A model generated the notes under the pieces. The model was not told the origin of the DNA, searched no databases, and worked only from the letters and a program-made list of their open reading frames with translations. The position numbers and the translations under genes are program-made. Source: Chryseobacterium viscerum (GTDB lineage: Bacteria > Bacteroidota > Bacteroidia > Flavobacteriales > Weeksellaceae). Taken from it: a stretch of 64,000 nucleotides of DNA. Below are positions 33,851-43,357 of this stretch, one piece after another (within the stretch, counting starts at the first letter, position 1; each line of letters begins with the position of its first letter). The stretch is from positions 248,001 through 312,000 of the forward strand of contig NZ_PPEG02000005.1 in the NCBI RefSeq assembly GCF_002899945.2. Direction: 5' to 3'.

Positions 33851-35707
33851 TTATTTCTTACCTGTAAGCCACTGTGTCTGTAGTTTCAGTTCTTCCGGAG
33901 TTGGATTCGCCTTAAATGAAGGTGTTTCCAATATCATTTTATCCAGAATAGCCTTTCCTTTCAGGTTCATTTTCTCTTTCTTACCGGCATTATCTCTTAA
34001 AATCGTTACCGTAACGTCTTGTCCGTCTTTGATGGTTCTTGTATAAGCAATAAAGTCCTGTACTTTTTTGATGTCTACTGTTTTTCCATCTATAGCAAGT
34101 ACCTGGTCAGTAATTTTAAATCCTATACTTTTTGCAAATGGAGATAGGGCAGAATGGTCGTCAAAAGCAAATGCATTGTTCTTCTCATCAAAACCTGTCT
34201 GGTTCGGGTCTTTGATAAACCAGAAAACGGGCTGGCTTTCCTGCTTTTTGATATCTATGCCTACCATGCTTAGGTATTTTGCATAAGGAGTTGGCTGGTT
34301 TCCTGCAATATATTGATTATAAAAATCTTTCACCTGAGGATATCCGGTTACCGTTACCAATTCATCAATCAGTTTATCATCTTTGAAAGGTTTGTTTTCT
34401 CCAAATCTTTGAGACAATTTTCTGATCATATCACGATATCCCATTTCTCCATTAGAAAGCTTTCTAAGCTCAATATCAAGACACATTGCCAAAAGAGCTC
34501 CTTTCTCATAAACGTTTCTGTATTGGTCCTTATAAGGTTCCACCAATACGTTCTTACTCATTACCGTAAACGGCATCGTATCATCGTAGCTCTTGGAATT
34601 AGCAATTTTTTCTGCCATTCTTTGAAGGAACTGATCTTTATTGATCAAACCTTCCTGAATCTGGAATAGATTGGCAAAATATTCTGTACCCCCTTCATAC
34701 ATCCATAAGTGCTGAGACATTTTAGGATCTGCATAGTCGAAATAGTGGATCTCTTCAGAGTGGGTCTTCAGAGGATTTACAGTGTGGAAAAACTCGTGAG
34801 AAACTACGTCTGTAATGGTATTGTCAATAGCCTCTTTCGGCATTACTTCCGGAAGCACTACGCTTGTAGATTCATGGTGTTCCAGAGCTCCGAAACCTTT
34901 TACTCTAGGTCCGTCACCACCGGAAAGATAAAGCATGATTGCATACTTTTTATTGGTATTCATATCCCCCAGGAATTTCTTCTGAGCGACAACCATTTTT
35001 TCCAGATTTTCTTTGAAGTCTGCTGCTTTGTATTTTCCTGTTGGAGAATATACACCCAGTACAAGATCCATTCCTCCAGCATTGAAGGTAATATAATCCG
35101 GTTTTGTGTACATTAACGGAGAATCGGTTACCTTAGCATAGTTGGCCAGGGTATAGGTATCTGTAGATTCCGATTTATCCTGATCTACCAAAGCTGTTGT
35201 TCCGTAGAAGTCAGTTGGTTTCTGAATTACCAGCTGATAAGGAACATCCTGCATATTTTCAATATATCCGATAAACCCATGGGTATTGATCATATATATT
35301 TTTCCTGCTTCAATGTCAGTTCCTGACGGAGAAAATACCGCTTTGTGCTTTGAAGTATCATTTTCTTCATCAAAGCTGTCATTCACAAGATAAGAGATTT
35401 TGGAAAGACCCTGAGCATTTTTCAATGAATAGGTATTATCATTTACTTTGGTATAAGTAAGTTCTTTTCCTTTATTATCGTAAAATTTGATCCCTTCGAT
35501 GAATCTTCCATAGTCGTCTATAGAATAAGTACCGGGAACCGTTTTGGGGAAATGAAATTTGATATCCCCGGATTTCATTTTCGGAAAATCCATGGTAACG
35601 GCTACTTTATCATCTTTTACATTGACAAGATCAATGGTTGTTTTTATAGACTGAGCATTTGCTAAAAAAGAAGCAAAAATACCTAGACTAAGTACTGTTT
35701 TTCTCAT
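33851..35707 (-). CDS. M61 family (glycyl aminopeptidase-type) metallopeptidase
   Basis: Protein of 618 residues with a signal peptide (to about ANAQ). An N-terminal beta domain is followed by the gluzincin catalytic domain with His304-Glu305-Phe-Phe-His308 and the third ligand in EGGTEYFAN (Glu338 or Glu342). A C-terminal PDZ domain (about 500-590) includes SPFAKSIGFKITDQVLAIDGKTV. M61 enzymes release N-terminal Gly or Ala. It acts in the periplasm or outer envelope. The M1 peptidase gene upstream on the same strand has its own terminator. Confidence 0.93.
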   Translation of the reverse strand: MRKTVLSLGIFASFLANAQSIKTTIDLVNVKDDKVAVTMDFPKMKSGDIKFHFPKTVPGTYSIDDYGRFIEGIKFYDNKGKELTYTKVNDNTYSLKNAQGLSKISYLVNDSFDEENDTSKHKAVFSPSGTDIEAGKIYMINTHGFIGYIENMQDVPYQLVIQKPTDFYGTTALVDQDKSESTDTYTLANYAKVTDSPLMYTKPDYITFNAGGMDLVLGVYSPTGKYKAADFKENLEKMVVAQKKFLGDMNTNKKYAIMLYLSGGDGPRVKGFGALEHHESTSVVLPEVMPKEAIDNTITDVVSHEFFHTVNPLKTHSEEIHYFDYADPKMSQHLWMYEGGTEYFANLFQIQEGLINKDQFLQRMAEKIANSKSYDDTMPFTVMSKNVLVEPYKDQYRNVYEKGALLAMCLDIELRKLSNGEMGYRDMIRKLSQRFGENKPFKDDKLIDELVTVTGYPQVKDFYNQYIAGNQPTPYAKYLSMVGIDIKKQESQPVFWFIKDPNQTGFDEKNNAFAFDDHSALSPFAKSIGFKITDQVLAIDGKTVDIKKVQDFIAYTRTIKDGQDVTVTILRDNAGKKEKMNLKGKAILDKMILETPSFKANPTPEELKLQTQWLTGKK

Positions 35708-35800
35708 TAGGTTTACATTAATAGTTAAATAGTTGCTTTTTTTGTCACTTTGTTACGGAAGAAGTATTAAACTTTTCTTAAAATTTTAAACTTAAAAAGC

Positions 35801-35839
35801 AAAAAGGCAAATTTGCTTGATTCGCGAATTTGCCTTTTT
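35801..35839 (-). terminator. Terminator of the M1 peptidase gene
   Basis: Stem AAAAAGGCAAATT/AATTTGCCTTTTT, T run on the minus strand immediately after the stop. Confidence 0.88.
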
Positions 35840-35841
35840 CT

Positions 35842-37473
35842 TTATGTAGTGCTATAAAAATTAATATAATAATTGGGGTTAAACTCAACAGGAGTATTCT
35901 TTTTAAGCTTTACGGTCTGCCAGTTTTCTGTAGGATTGATAGTCTGGTCACCGTTAATGATGATAGGTAATTTCAGGTTTTTTACTACATCTGTATATCG
36001 GAACTTTAACGTATCACCATTTTGAGTATACTCAAGGGTTGGGATTTTTATTGTTCTCAGATACTGATCAAAAACGGTTGAGAAATCAATTCCTGATTTT
36101 GATGAAATATATTTTTCGATCTGTTGGGTGGTAACGGTCTGATGGTAAAAATCTTGGTTGAGTCCTCTCAGAATCTGTCTGAATTTTTCATCATTATTGA
36201 TCACCTGTCTTATCGTGTGAAGCATATTGGCTCCCTTTGGATACATATCTCCACTGCCCTCATTTCTTACTCCATACTGTCCAATAATTGGGATGTCGTT
36301 ATCAATAGTATTTCTAATTCCTATTATATAAGTTTCTGCCGATTTTTTATCCAGATATTTTTCTGTGAAAAGAGCTTCAGAATACATGGTGAAACTTTCA
36401 TGAATCCACATATCGGCCTGATCTTTTGCCGTAATATTATTAGCAAACCACTCGTGGCCACTTTCATGAATGATGATATAGTCCCACTTCATCCCAACTC
36501 CCGTTCCGGAAAGATCTTTTCCACGATAGCCATTCTGATAGCCGTTTCCGTAGGCAACATTACTTTGATGTTCCATTCCTAAGTAGGGTGAATCAACCAG
36601 TTTATAAGAATCTTCATAGAAAGGATAAGGTCCGAACCAGTACTCAAAAGCAGAAAGCATAGGCTTTACCTGCTGAAACTGTTTCTTTGCTTTATCCAGA
36701 TTATAGTCAAGTACCCAGTAATCCAAATCAAGTTTACCTTTTTCTCCTTCATAAGTATCCTTGAAATTCACATACTTACCAATATTGGGAATAATAGAGT
36801 AGGCATTGATCGGGTTTTTTACTTCCCATGTGTATGTCGTTTTATTCCCCTCTGTCTTTTGGTTGGTAAGTCTTCCGTTTCCAACCCCTACAAGATTGCT
36901 GGGAGTAATGATGTTCATAACGATGCCATTGTCAGGTTCGTCACTCCAGATATCCTTTGTAGGAAGCCAGATTGAAGCACCTATTCCTTCATCAGCAACG
37001 CTCATCCATGGGTTTCCGTTTCTATCTTTAGTGAAAACCCAGCCTCCATCCCATGGAGCATTTTTAGCAATGGTAGGTTTTCCGGAATAAAGAACGTTGA
37101 TAGTATATTTTTCTCCTTTTTTGAATTTTTTATTGGCTGTAATTAAAATAAAGTCTCCATCTTGCTTGTAATTTGTGATAGGAAAGCTTGCTTCTATGTT
37201 ATCCGCTTTCATCGGCTGCTGAAGGTCAATCTGGAAAACAGGATTGGTGACATCTTTGATGATCTCAAAGCTGATTGTATTATTTCCTTTAACGCTTTTT
37301 TGTTCAAAATCAGGCTCTACAGAAAGATCATATTTTTTGACATCCCAGAAATTCCTGAATTCAGTATTGGAACCTTTTAAAATATCCTGCTTGGTGAAAG
37401 TCTTACCTTTCTCAAAGAACTGCCCGAAGACAATCCCAGATGCAAATAAGAGGGTATATGATAATTTTTTCAT
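35842..37473 (-). CDS. M1 family metallopeptidase, secreted
   Basis: Protein of 543 residues when started at the ATG of MKKLSYTLLFASG; an ATG eight codons earlier is possible. Signal peptide, N-terminal aminopeptidase beta domain, then the catalytic GMEHQSN exopeptidase loop, zinc motif HESGHEW (His336, Glu337, His340) and third ligand Glu359 in IHESFTMYSEAL. It is shorter than classical aminopeptidase N because the C-terminal HEAT-like domain is absent, as in many Bacteroidota M1 proteins. It would cleave N-terminal residues from peptides in the envelope. Confidence 0.93.
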   Translation of the reverse strand: MKKLSYTLLFASGIVFGQFFEKGKTFTKQDILKGSNTEFRNFWDVKKYDLSVEPDFEQKSVKGNNTISFEIIKDVTNPVFQIDLQQPMKADNIEASFPITNYKQDGDFILITANKKFKKGEKYTINVLYSGKPTIAKNAPWDGGWVFTKDRNGNPWMSVADEGIGASIWLPTKDIWSDEPDNGIVMNIITPSNLVGVGNGRLTNQKTEGNKTTYTWEVKNPINAYSIIPNIGKYVNFKDTYEGEKGKLDLDYWVLDYNLDKAKKQFQQVKPMLSAFEYWFGPYPFYEDSYKLVDSPYLGMEHQSNVAYGNGYQNGYRGKDLSGTGVGMKWDYIIIHESGHEWFANNITAKDQADMWIHESFTMYSEALFTEKYLDKKSAETYIIGIRNTIDNDIPIIGQYGVRNEGSGDMYPKGANMLHTIRQVINNDEKFRQILRGLNQDFYHQTVTTQQIEKYISSKSGIDFSTVFDQYLRTIKIPTLEYTQNGDTLKFRYTDVVKNLKLPIIINGDQTINPTENWQTVKLKKNTPVEFNPNYYINFYSTT

Positions 37474-37486
37474 TACAATTTTATTA

Positions 37487-37503
37487 ATACTTTTCAAAAG
37501 TAT
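37487..37503. promoter_or_regulatory. Inverted repeat before the M1 peptidase gene
   Basis: ATACTTTT, C, AAAAGTAT, about 14-30 bp before the start codon on the minus strand. It could be an operator or a leader hairpin; AT content makes chance occurrence possible. Confidence 0.3.
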
Positions 37504-37564
37504 AAAATTAAATTAATAGGCAGATGCCGGAACTCAAATTAAATATAAGTTTTTGGAAGGCATC

Positions 37565-37589
37565 AAAAAGCCCGGTCATTGCCGGGCTT
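37565..37589 (-). terminator. Terminator of tatC
   Basis: GC-rich stem AAGCCCGG/CCGGGCTT followed on the minus strand by TTTTT. Confidence 0.8.
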
Positions 37590-37613
37590 AGGTATAAGTT
37601 ATAATTTTTTTAG

Positions 37614-38441
37614 TTATTTCTGTACTACCGGAAGATTTCCGTTGTTTTTCTGTGCTTTCTTATAGGTGACTGTACACATCATAATACTGAATTCATATAG
37701 GACAAGCAGTGGTAATGCAGCCATTATCATACTTAAAACATCTGCCGGAGTAATGATTGCAGCAACTACCATAATCAAAACAATAGCATGACGACGATAG
37801 GTTTTCATAAATTGAGGCGTCAGAATTCCGATGCTGGTAAGGAAATAGATAAGAATAGGGAACAGGAAAATAATTCCCATACCTAAAACCACCTGCAAAA
37901 ATAGAGTCGTATAATCACTTAAGTCATACAGCGGAACGATAATGTCTGAGATTTTAAAAATAACCCCAAAATTAACCGCAAACGGAAGGATTAAAAAATA
38001 CCCGCATAATACTCCGGTCATGAAAAGCATCCATACCGAGTTGATGATATAAATAGAATTTTTTCTCTCTTTGGGATGTAAAGCCGGGCCGATAAAACGC
38101 CATAACTCCCATACAATATATGGAAATGCAGCCACCATTCCTCCAAAAATAGAAACTGCCATCATCACATTGAACTGCTGATACAATCTCTGTACACGCA
38201 CAGGGAACTCTTTTGGAAGGTGAATACTATCTTTCCCCAAAATCATTCTTGAAAAATGATTAACAATTCTGAATGTAGGGAAATCATTTCTGGTAGGTCC
38301 AAAAAAGATGTGGTCCATAATCCAGTTGATATTAAAGCCCACTACAAATGCCGCAATTATGATAGCAATAATCGAACGGACCAGGTGTCCTCTTAATTCT
38401 CCAATGTGCCCAAGAAAGGACATGTCTTTTTTATTGTCCAT
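37614..38441 (-). CDS. tatC: Twin-arginine translocase subunit TatC
   Basis: Protein of 275 residues with six transmembrane helices, started at MDNKKDMSFLGHIGELRGHL, the standard TatC N-terminus; an ATG 12 codons earlier gives an atypical extension. The conserved FPYIVWELWRFIGPALHPKERK loop and the late FMKTYRRHAIV are clear. It forms the signal-peptide receptor of the Tat pathway for folded proteins. TatA and TatB genes are not nearby. The periplasmic loop between helices 1 and 2 is longer than in proteobacteria, as in other Flavobacteriia. Confidence 0.95.
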   Translation of the reverse strand: MDNKKDMSFLGHIGELRGHLVRSIIAIIIAAFVVGFNINWIMDHIFFGPTRNDFPTFRIVNHFSRMILGKDSIHLPKEFPVRVQRLYQQFNVMMAVSIFGGMVAAFPYIVWELWRFIGPALHPKERKNSIYIINSVWMLFMTGVLCGYFLILPFAVNFGVIFKISDIIVPLYDLSDYTTLFLQVVLGMGIIFLFPILIYFLTSIGILTPQFMKTYRRHAIVLIMVVAAIITPADVLSMIMAALPLLVLYEFSIMMCTVTYKKAQKNNGNLPVVQK

Positions 38442-38600
38442 ATAGTAGAATCTGTCAAAATGCCAGCCCTGTGGCAAGCAGTTTAAGTGTGCGAAATTAT
38501 GAAATAATAATCAGTATTTAGAATTTATTGTCAATGATTTTGTTCAAGTTTATGTTACAGACAGTTGACGTATTCTTAAAGATACTTTTGGATACAAAAT

Positions 38601-38634
38601 CTTGCAGCCCAAAATGATTATTTTAGGCTGCAAG
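38601..38634 (-). terminator. Candidate terminator of the DJ-1 gene
   Basis: Stem CTTGCAGCC/GGCTGCAAG with an inner AAAAT/ATTTT helix. The T tract on the minus strand is short. Confidence 0.6.
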
Positions 38635-38660
38635 CTATTTTTTATCTCTAATTCTGGGGC

Positions 38661-39347
38661 TTATTTTTCCAACATTTCCAATACTTTATCTGCTACGGAA
38701 CCTCCTGATTGAGGGTTTTGTCCTGTAACAAGTCTTCCATCAGAAACAGCAAAAGGAATAAAATCCTGATCTGCTTTTACATAATGTGCCCCCTTACTTT
38801 TCAATACGTCTTCTGTTAGATAAGGCATGTGGTCGGCCAATTCTGCAGCAATTTCCTCTGAGTTTGAAAAACCAGTAAGTGTTTTTCCATTAATCAGATG
38901 TTCTCCATTGGAAAGCTTTATATTAAAAAGTCCTACAGCTCCGTGGCATACTGAGGATACAATTCCTCCATCTTCATAAATACTGCGGGCAATTTCCTGT
39001 AATTCCTTATTGTCAGGGAAATCCCATACAACCCCATGACCTCCTGTATAATAAATAACCCCATAATCTTTAGGGTTGATCTCTTCTGGCTTTAAAGTAT
39101 TAGCCATTTTTTCTCTGAAAATATTATCACCATAGTATTTCCAGTCTACAGGTTGTACAAACATTTGTAGTGAAATAGGATCTAATGGTGTATAGCCGCC
39201 TTTTGGACTTACAAAATCAATCTCATAGTCTTTCTCATGTAACTTTTCATAAAAATGAACAGCTTCACCCAGCCAAAGGCCTGTTGCTCTTTCCATATTA
39301 GGATATTTTTCCACACTTGTTACTACAATTAATGCTTTCTTTTTCAT
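38661..39347 (-). CDS. DJ-1/PfpI (Hsp31-like) family protein
   Basis: Protein of 228 residues of the class I glutamine amidotransferase-like superfamily. The nucleophile elbow has Cys134-His135 (SSVCHGAVGL) and the conserved acid is Glu28 in LWLGEAVHFYE, as in Hsp31-type chaperones and glyoxalase III. GVIYYTGGHGVVWDF is characteristic. The likely roles are methylglyoxal detoxification, deglycation or a holdase chaperone. A Crp/Fnr regulator gene lies just upstream on the same strand, with a CRP-like dyad between them. Confidence 0.9.
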   Translation of the reverse strand: MKKKALIVVTSVEKYPNMERATGLWLGEAVHFYEKLHEKDYEIDFVSPKGGYTPLDPISLQMFVQPVDWKYYGDNIFREKMANTLKPEEINPKDYGVIYYTGGHGVVWDFPDNKELQEIARSIYEDGGIVSSVCHGAVGLFNIKLSNGEHLINGKTLTGFSNSEEIAAELADHMPYLTEDVLKSKGAHYVKADQDFIPFAVSDGRLVTGQNPQSGGSVADKVLEMLEK

Positions 39348-39397
39348 TGGTATTTATTATTAAAAATTATAATACAAAGATTGGACTTTTAAACTTA

Positions 39398-39409
39398 TCC
39401 TTATAAGGA
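39398..39409. promoter_or_regulatory. Palindrome in the DJ-1 upstream region
   Basis: TCCTTATAAGGA, a perfect 12-bp palindrome about 50 bp before the DJ-1 start codon. Possible operator; no clear promoter could be placed relative to it. Confidence 0.3.
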
Positions 39410-39423
39410 CATACCTCAAAAAA

Positions 39424-39447
39424 AAGATGTGACCTAGGTCACATCTT
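39424..39447 (-). terminator. Perfect 24-bp palindrome: terminator containing a CRP-like site
   Basis: AAGATGTGACCTAGGTCACATCTT is perfectly palindromic and overlaps the end of the Crp/Fnr gene. On the minus strand it runs into eight T, making a good terminator. Its core (39428-39443) is TGTGA-N6-TCACA, the exact form of the enterobacterial CRP consensus. Confidence 0.7.
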
Positions 39448-40009
39448 AAGAATATAGTCTGCTTAATGTCTCTCTGGAAACTCCCAGATAGCTTGCAATA
39501 AGCTGCTTGGGGATATGGTCTATAAAACCTGGATATTGTTGTATAAAATCTTCATAACGTTCTTTTGCAGACTTACTCAGCAATGAAAGAATTCTCTGCT
39601 GTAGGGCTACATACCCGAAATTTGACTTTATCCTGAAAAAATGTTCCATTGCTGGCATTTTTGAACAAAGAATATTTAAATCTTCATAAGATACTGCATA
39701 CACTTCAGAATCTTCAATGCATTCCACTGCCAGTGATGAGGTTTCCTGCTTAAAAAAGCCGGCAAAATCTGAAATCCACCAGTTGGGTGCTGCGAACTGA
39801 AGAATGTGTTCTTTTCCTGTATTATCTATAGTACTGCTTTTAAGAACGCCTTTCTCTATAAGAAAAATTTCATGCACAGGTTGATGTTCCTGTATCAGAA
39901 ATTGTCTTTTCCGGAACCTCTTTTTTGTGAAAAACTTTTGTATAACCTCAAAATCATCATCTGTAAGGTCCACGATTTCCCGGATATGTGCATGTAGAAA
40001 ATGGCTCAT
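39446..40009 (-). CDS. Crp/Fnr-family transcriptional regulator
   Basis: Protein of 187 residues. The effector-binding beta roll (about 20-110) is followed by a dimer helix and a short C-terminal helix-turn-helix (PKQLIASYLGVSRETLSRLYS) that ends right after the recognition helix, as in many small Bacteroidota members. No heme- or Fe-S-binding residues are evident. It follows kdsD by 10 bp and precedes the DJ-1 gene; regulation of the latter is the simplest hypothesis. Confidence 0.9.
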   Translation of the reverse strand: MSHFLHAHIREIVDLTDDDFEVIQKFFTKKRFRKRQFLIQEHQPVHEIFLIEKGVLKSSTIDNTGKEHILQFAAPNWWISDFAGFFKQETSSLAVECIEDSEVYAVSYEDLNILCSKMPAMEHFFRIKSNFGYVALQQRILSLLSKSAKERYEDFIQQYPGFIDHIPKQLIASYLGVSRETLSRLYS

Positions 40010-40019
40010 ATCATCAGTA

Positions 40020-40979
40020 TTAATTTATTCCTTCATCCAGTAGCTTATGCAGATCAATGATTCCGAAATACGTTCCGTTTTCCGTTACAATCAGCTGGCC
40101 GATATTATTTTCTTTCAGAACTTTCATGGCTTCTTTGGCAAGAGCTTCCTTTTCAATCGTTCTTGGATGGGAAGACATAATATCTTTAGCCAAAACTTTA
40201 TTGATGTCTTCTCCTTTCATCAGCATTCTTCTCAAATCTCCATCTGTGATGACCCCGATGATCTGATCTCCATTGGTTACCACTGTGATTCCGTGGCTTG
40301 AAGCACTGATCGAGATGATGACATCCCTTATCGAAGCATCTTCTGCAACCTGAGGCTTTTGAGAAGAAAGGAACTGTTCTACGGTAGAGGTCAGGTTTTT
40401 TCCTAAGCTTCCTCCCGGATGGAATTTGGCAAAATCATTGGCCTTGAAATTATTCAGTTCCATTAAAGCAACAGCCAAAGCATCTCCCAATGCCATCTGA
40501 ATTGTGGTAGAGCTGGTAGGAGCCAGTTTATTTGGGCACGCTTCAACATCCACATGAGTATCTAAGATAACTTCAGAGAATTCAGCCAGTTTGCTGGTTT
40601 TATTTCCGGTCATTCCGATCAAAGCTGAAGAATAACCTTTTAAATAAGGAACCAGATTGGCGATTTCGGGAGAATTTCCAGAATTGGAAATACATAGGAC
40701 AACATCCTGCTTCTGAATAACCCCAAGATCCCCATGGATTGCTTCTGAAGCATGCAAAAATTGAGAAGGAGTACCTGTTGAATTCAATGTAGCTACAATT
40801 TTGTTACCTACATGGGCAGATTTTCCTATTCCTACTACGATGAGCTTTCCTTTTGCTGAATGGATGATTTCTACTGCCTGGGCAAATTGATCGTCAATTC
40901 TATTTTTTAATTTTTCGAGCTCAGAAATCTCTATCTCTAAAGTGCTTTTTGCAATTGATATAATGTTGGTTCTATCCAT
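40020..40979 (-). CDS. kdsD: Arabinose-5-phosphate isomerase (KpsF/GutQ/KdsD)
   Basis: Protein of 319 residues. An N-terminal SIS domain (about 30-170) with GIGKSAHVGNKIVATLNSTGTPSQFLHASEAIHGDLG, PTSSTTIQMALGDALAVAL and FHPGGSLGK is followed by two CBS domains (about 205-319). It isomerises ribulose 5-phosphate to arabinose 5-phosphate, the first step of Kdo synthesis for lipopolysaccharide. It is divergent from recQ; the shared 157-bp gap holds both promoters. Confidence 0.94.
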   Translation of the reverse strand: MDRTNIISIAKSTLEIEISELEKLKNRIDDQFAQAVEIIHSAKGKLIVVGIGKSAHVGNKIVATLNSTGTPSQFLHASEAIHGDLGVIQKQDVVLCISNSGNSPEIANLVPYLKGYSSALIGMTGNKTSKLAEFSEVILDTHVDVEACPNKLAPTSSTTIQMALGDALAVALMELNNFKANDFAKFHPGGSLGKNLTSTVEQFLSSQKPQVAEDASIRDVIISISASSHGITVVTNGDQIIGVITDGDLRRMLMKGEDINKVLAKDIMSSHPRTIEKEALAKEAMKVLKENNIGQLIVTENGTYFGIIDLHKLLDEGIN

Positions 40980-41096
40980 TTTACGATAATAAGGTATACA
41001 AAAAAGTTCTTAAAAAACGTTATATTTTAAAAAGAATATTTAATATAAATTTTATTTTTATAAATTCGTTCGCTTTTATTTTAAGCAGAATTTTTA

Positions 41097-41104
41097 TAAC
41101 TTTG
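41097..41104 (+). promoter_or_regulatory. Candidate -7 element of recQ
   Basis: TAACTTTG fits TAnnTTTG, 32 bp before the recQ start codon. A good -33 TTG was not found at 17-23 bp. Confidence 0.5.
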
Positions 41105-41136
41105 GGTGAGTTGCAAATTTAGCAATAGAAAATTAG

Positions 41137-43341
41137 ATGAGCGCAAAAAAAGCCAATTTATCAGGCGAATTGAAAAAGTATTTTGGGTTTTCTACATTTA
41201 AGGGCCAGCAGGAACAAATTATAGAGAACCTATTGAATGGGAAGGATATATTTGTTTTAATGCCTACAGGAGGTGGAAAATCATTATGTTATCAACTTCC
41301 GGCACTGATTTCGGAAGGCACAGCAATAGTTGTTTCGCCCTTAATAGCGTTGATGAAAAATCAGGTAGATGCAGTGAACGGCCTTTCATCTGAAGACGGG
41401 GTAGCACATGTATTGAATTCATCATTGAACAAAACGCAGACCAAACAGGTTTTTGACGATATCAAAAGCGGCAAAACCAAACTTCTGTATGTAGCTCCTG
41501 AATCATTGATTAAAGATGATTACCTGGAATTTTTGAAAGATGTGAAAATTTCTTTCTTTGCTATTGATGAAGCCCACTGTATTTCAGAGTGGGGACATGA
41601 TTTCAGACCAGAATACAGAAATCTGAAACAGATTATAGACAAAATTGCCAATGTACCAGTGATTGCTTTGACAGCTACTGCCACTCCTAAGGTTCAGGAT
41701 GATATCCAGAAAACGTTGGGAATGACGAATGCATTGGTATTTAAGGAAAGTTTCAATCGTCCTAATCTATATTATGAAGTATGTCCGAAAATCAACGTAG
41801 ACAGGGAAATTGTTAAATTTATCAATCAGCATAAAGGGAAATCAGGGATTGTATATTGCCTGAGCCGAAGAAAAGTTGAAGAATTTGCCCAGCTTCTGCA
41901 GGTAAACGGCATCAATGCACTTCCTTACCACGCCGGTCTTGATCAGAAAGTCAGGGTGACCAATCAGGATAAGTTTCTGATGGAGGACGTGGACGTAATT
42001 GTGGCAACCATTGCCTTTGGGATGGGAATTGATAAACCGGATGTCCGTTTTGTGATCCACTACGATTTTCCAAAATCACTGGAAAGCTACTATCAGGAAA
42101 CCGGAAGGGCAGGAAGAGATGGTGGTGAAGGCCATTGTCTGGCATTCTACGATCCGAAAGATATTGAGAAATTAGAAAAATTCCTGGCACAAAAACCTGT
42201 TTCTGAAAGAGAAATCGGATTACAACTTTTGAATGAAGTGGTAGGCTATGCCGAAACTTCTATGAGCAGAAGACAATATATTCTGTATTATTTTGGAGAA
42301 ACTTTTGATCCGGTAAAAGGAGATGGAGCCAATATGTGTGACAACTCTTCCAATCCGCCAAAATTAAAGGATGCAACTGCTGACTTGAAAAAAGCGCTTG
42401 AACTGATCAATGATACAGGAGAAAAATTCAAATCCAAAGATCTGATTTCTGTCATCGTAGGAAAAGAAACTGCAGTGACGAAGTCTTACAAACTAGAGCA
42501 AACTTCTCATTTTGGTTTTGGAAAAGATGAAAAAGATAATTATTGGAAAACAATCCTTAGACAAGCTACTGTTCAGAACTTTTTACAGAAAGATATCGAA
42601 ACCTATGGTGTTTTAAAGCTTACAGAAAAAGCAAAAACTGTTCTGAATGGAAAATCTAAAGATCTCTTTTTAATTGCTGAAGACAAAGAATTTGATCTTA
42701 CGCAGGCAAAAGCGGAGAGCGATCAGATACAGCAGCAAGCCGGGGGAGGTTTGGATCAAAAACTTTTTAACTTGTTAAAGGAACTTAGAAAGAAAGTAGC
42801 CAAGAAACATGGGATTCCACCGTATACTGTATTTATGGATCCTAGTTTGGAGGATATGACGGTTCAATATCCGATTACAGTAGATGAGATCACTAAAATT
42901 TATGGAGTAGGAGAAGGAAAAGCCAAAAAGTACGGTAAAGAATTTGCGGATTACATCAAAACATATGTAGAAGATAATAATATAGAACGTACTCAGGATA
43001 TGGTATTGAAGCAGGTGGCCAACAAATCGAGCCATAAAGTTTTCATTATACAGAGTACCGATAAAAAGATCGACCTTGAAGATATAGCAAGAGCTAAAAA
43101 CCTTTCTATGGATGAGCTTCTGAAAGAAATGGAAAGAATTGTCTATCAGGGAACCAAACTGAATATCGACTATTATATTGAAGATAATTTTGACGAAGAT
43201 ATCGTAGACGGCTTCATGGAATTTATGAACGAATCTGAAAGTGACAGCATGAAAGTATTGCTGGACGAGTTTGGGGATGAATTGTCTGATGAGGAAGTGA
43301 GGATGCTGAGAATAAAGTTTATCAGTGACGTAGCGAATTAA
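41137..43341 (+). CDS. recQ: ATP-dependent DNA helicase RecQ
   Basis: Protein of 734 residues. Superfamily 2 helicase motifs: QQEQI, the Walker A TGGGKS (44-49), DEAHCISEWGHDFRPEY with the aromatic-rich loop, and QETGRAGRDG. RQC and HRDC domains follow, with a C-terminal extension of about 100 residues. The zinc-binding site between helicase and RQC, normally four Cys, is reduced here: the SRRQYILYYFGE segment lacks the first Cys, and only one Cys remains in the following MCDNSSNP. RecQ unwinds recombination intermediates. Confidence 0.95.
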   Translation: MSAKKANLSGELKKYFGFSTFKGQQEQIIENLLNGKDIFVLMPTGGGKSLCYQLPALISEGTAIVVSPLIALMKNQVDAVNGLSSEDGVAHVLNSSLNKTQTKQVFDDIKSGKTKLLYVAPESLIKDDYLEFLKDVKISFFAIDEAHCISEWGHDFRPEYRNLKQIIDKIANVPVIALTATATPKVQDDIQKTLGMTNALVFKESFNRPNLYYEVCPKINVDREIVKFINQHKGKSGIVYCLSRRKVEEFAQLLQVNGINALPYHAGLDQKVRVTNQDKFLMEDVDVIVATIAFGMGIDKPDVRFVIHYDFPKSLESYYQETGRAGRDGGEGHCLAFYDPKDIEKLEKFLAQKPVSEREIGLQLLNEVVGYAETSMSRRQYILYYFGETFDPVKGDGANMCDNSSNPPKLKDATADLKKALELINDTGEKFKSKDLISVIVGKETAVTKSYKLEQTSHFGFGKDEKDNYWKTILRQATVQNFLQKDIETYGVLKLTEKAKTVLNGKSKDLFLIAEDKEFDLTQAKAESDQIQQQAGGGLDQKLFNLLKELRKKVAKKHGIPPYTVFMDPSLEDMTVQYPITVDEITKIYGVGEGKAKKYGKEFADYIKTYVEDNNIERTQDMVLKQVANKSSHKVFIIQSTDKKIDLEDIARAKNLSMDELLKEMERIVYQGTKLNIDYYIEDNFDEDIVDGFMEFMNESESDSMKVLLDEFGDELSDEEVRMLRIKFISDVAN

Positions 43342-43357
43342 ACATTTCATTATAATA

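Noticed and set aside
42775..43350. 191-codon frame antisense to the end of recQ
   Set aside because: Low-complexity Phe/Ile/His composition typical of antisense of an acidic, Lys-rich coding region; no independent support.
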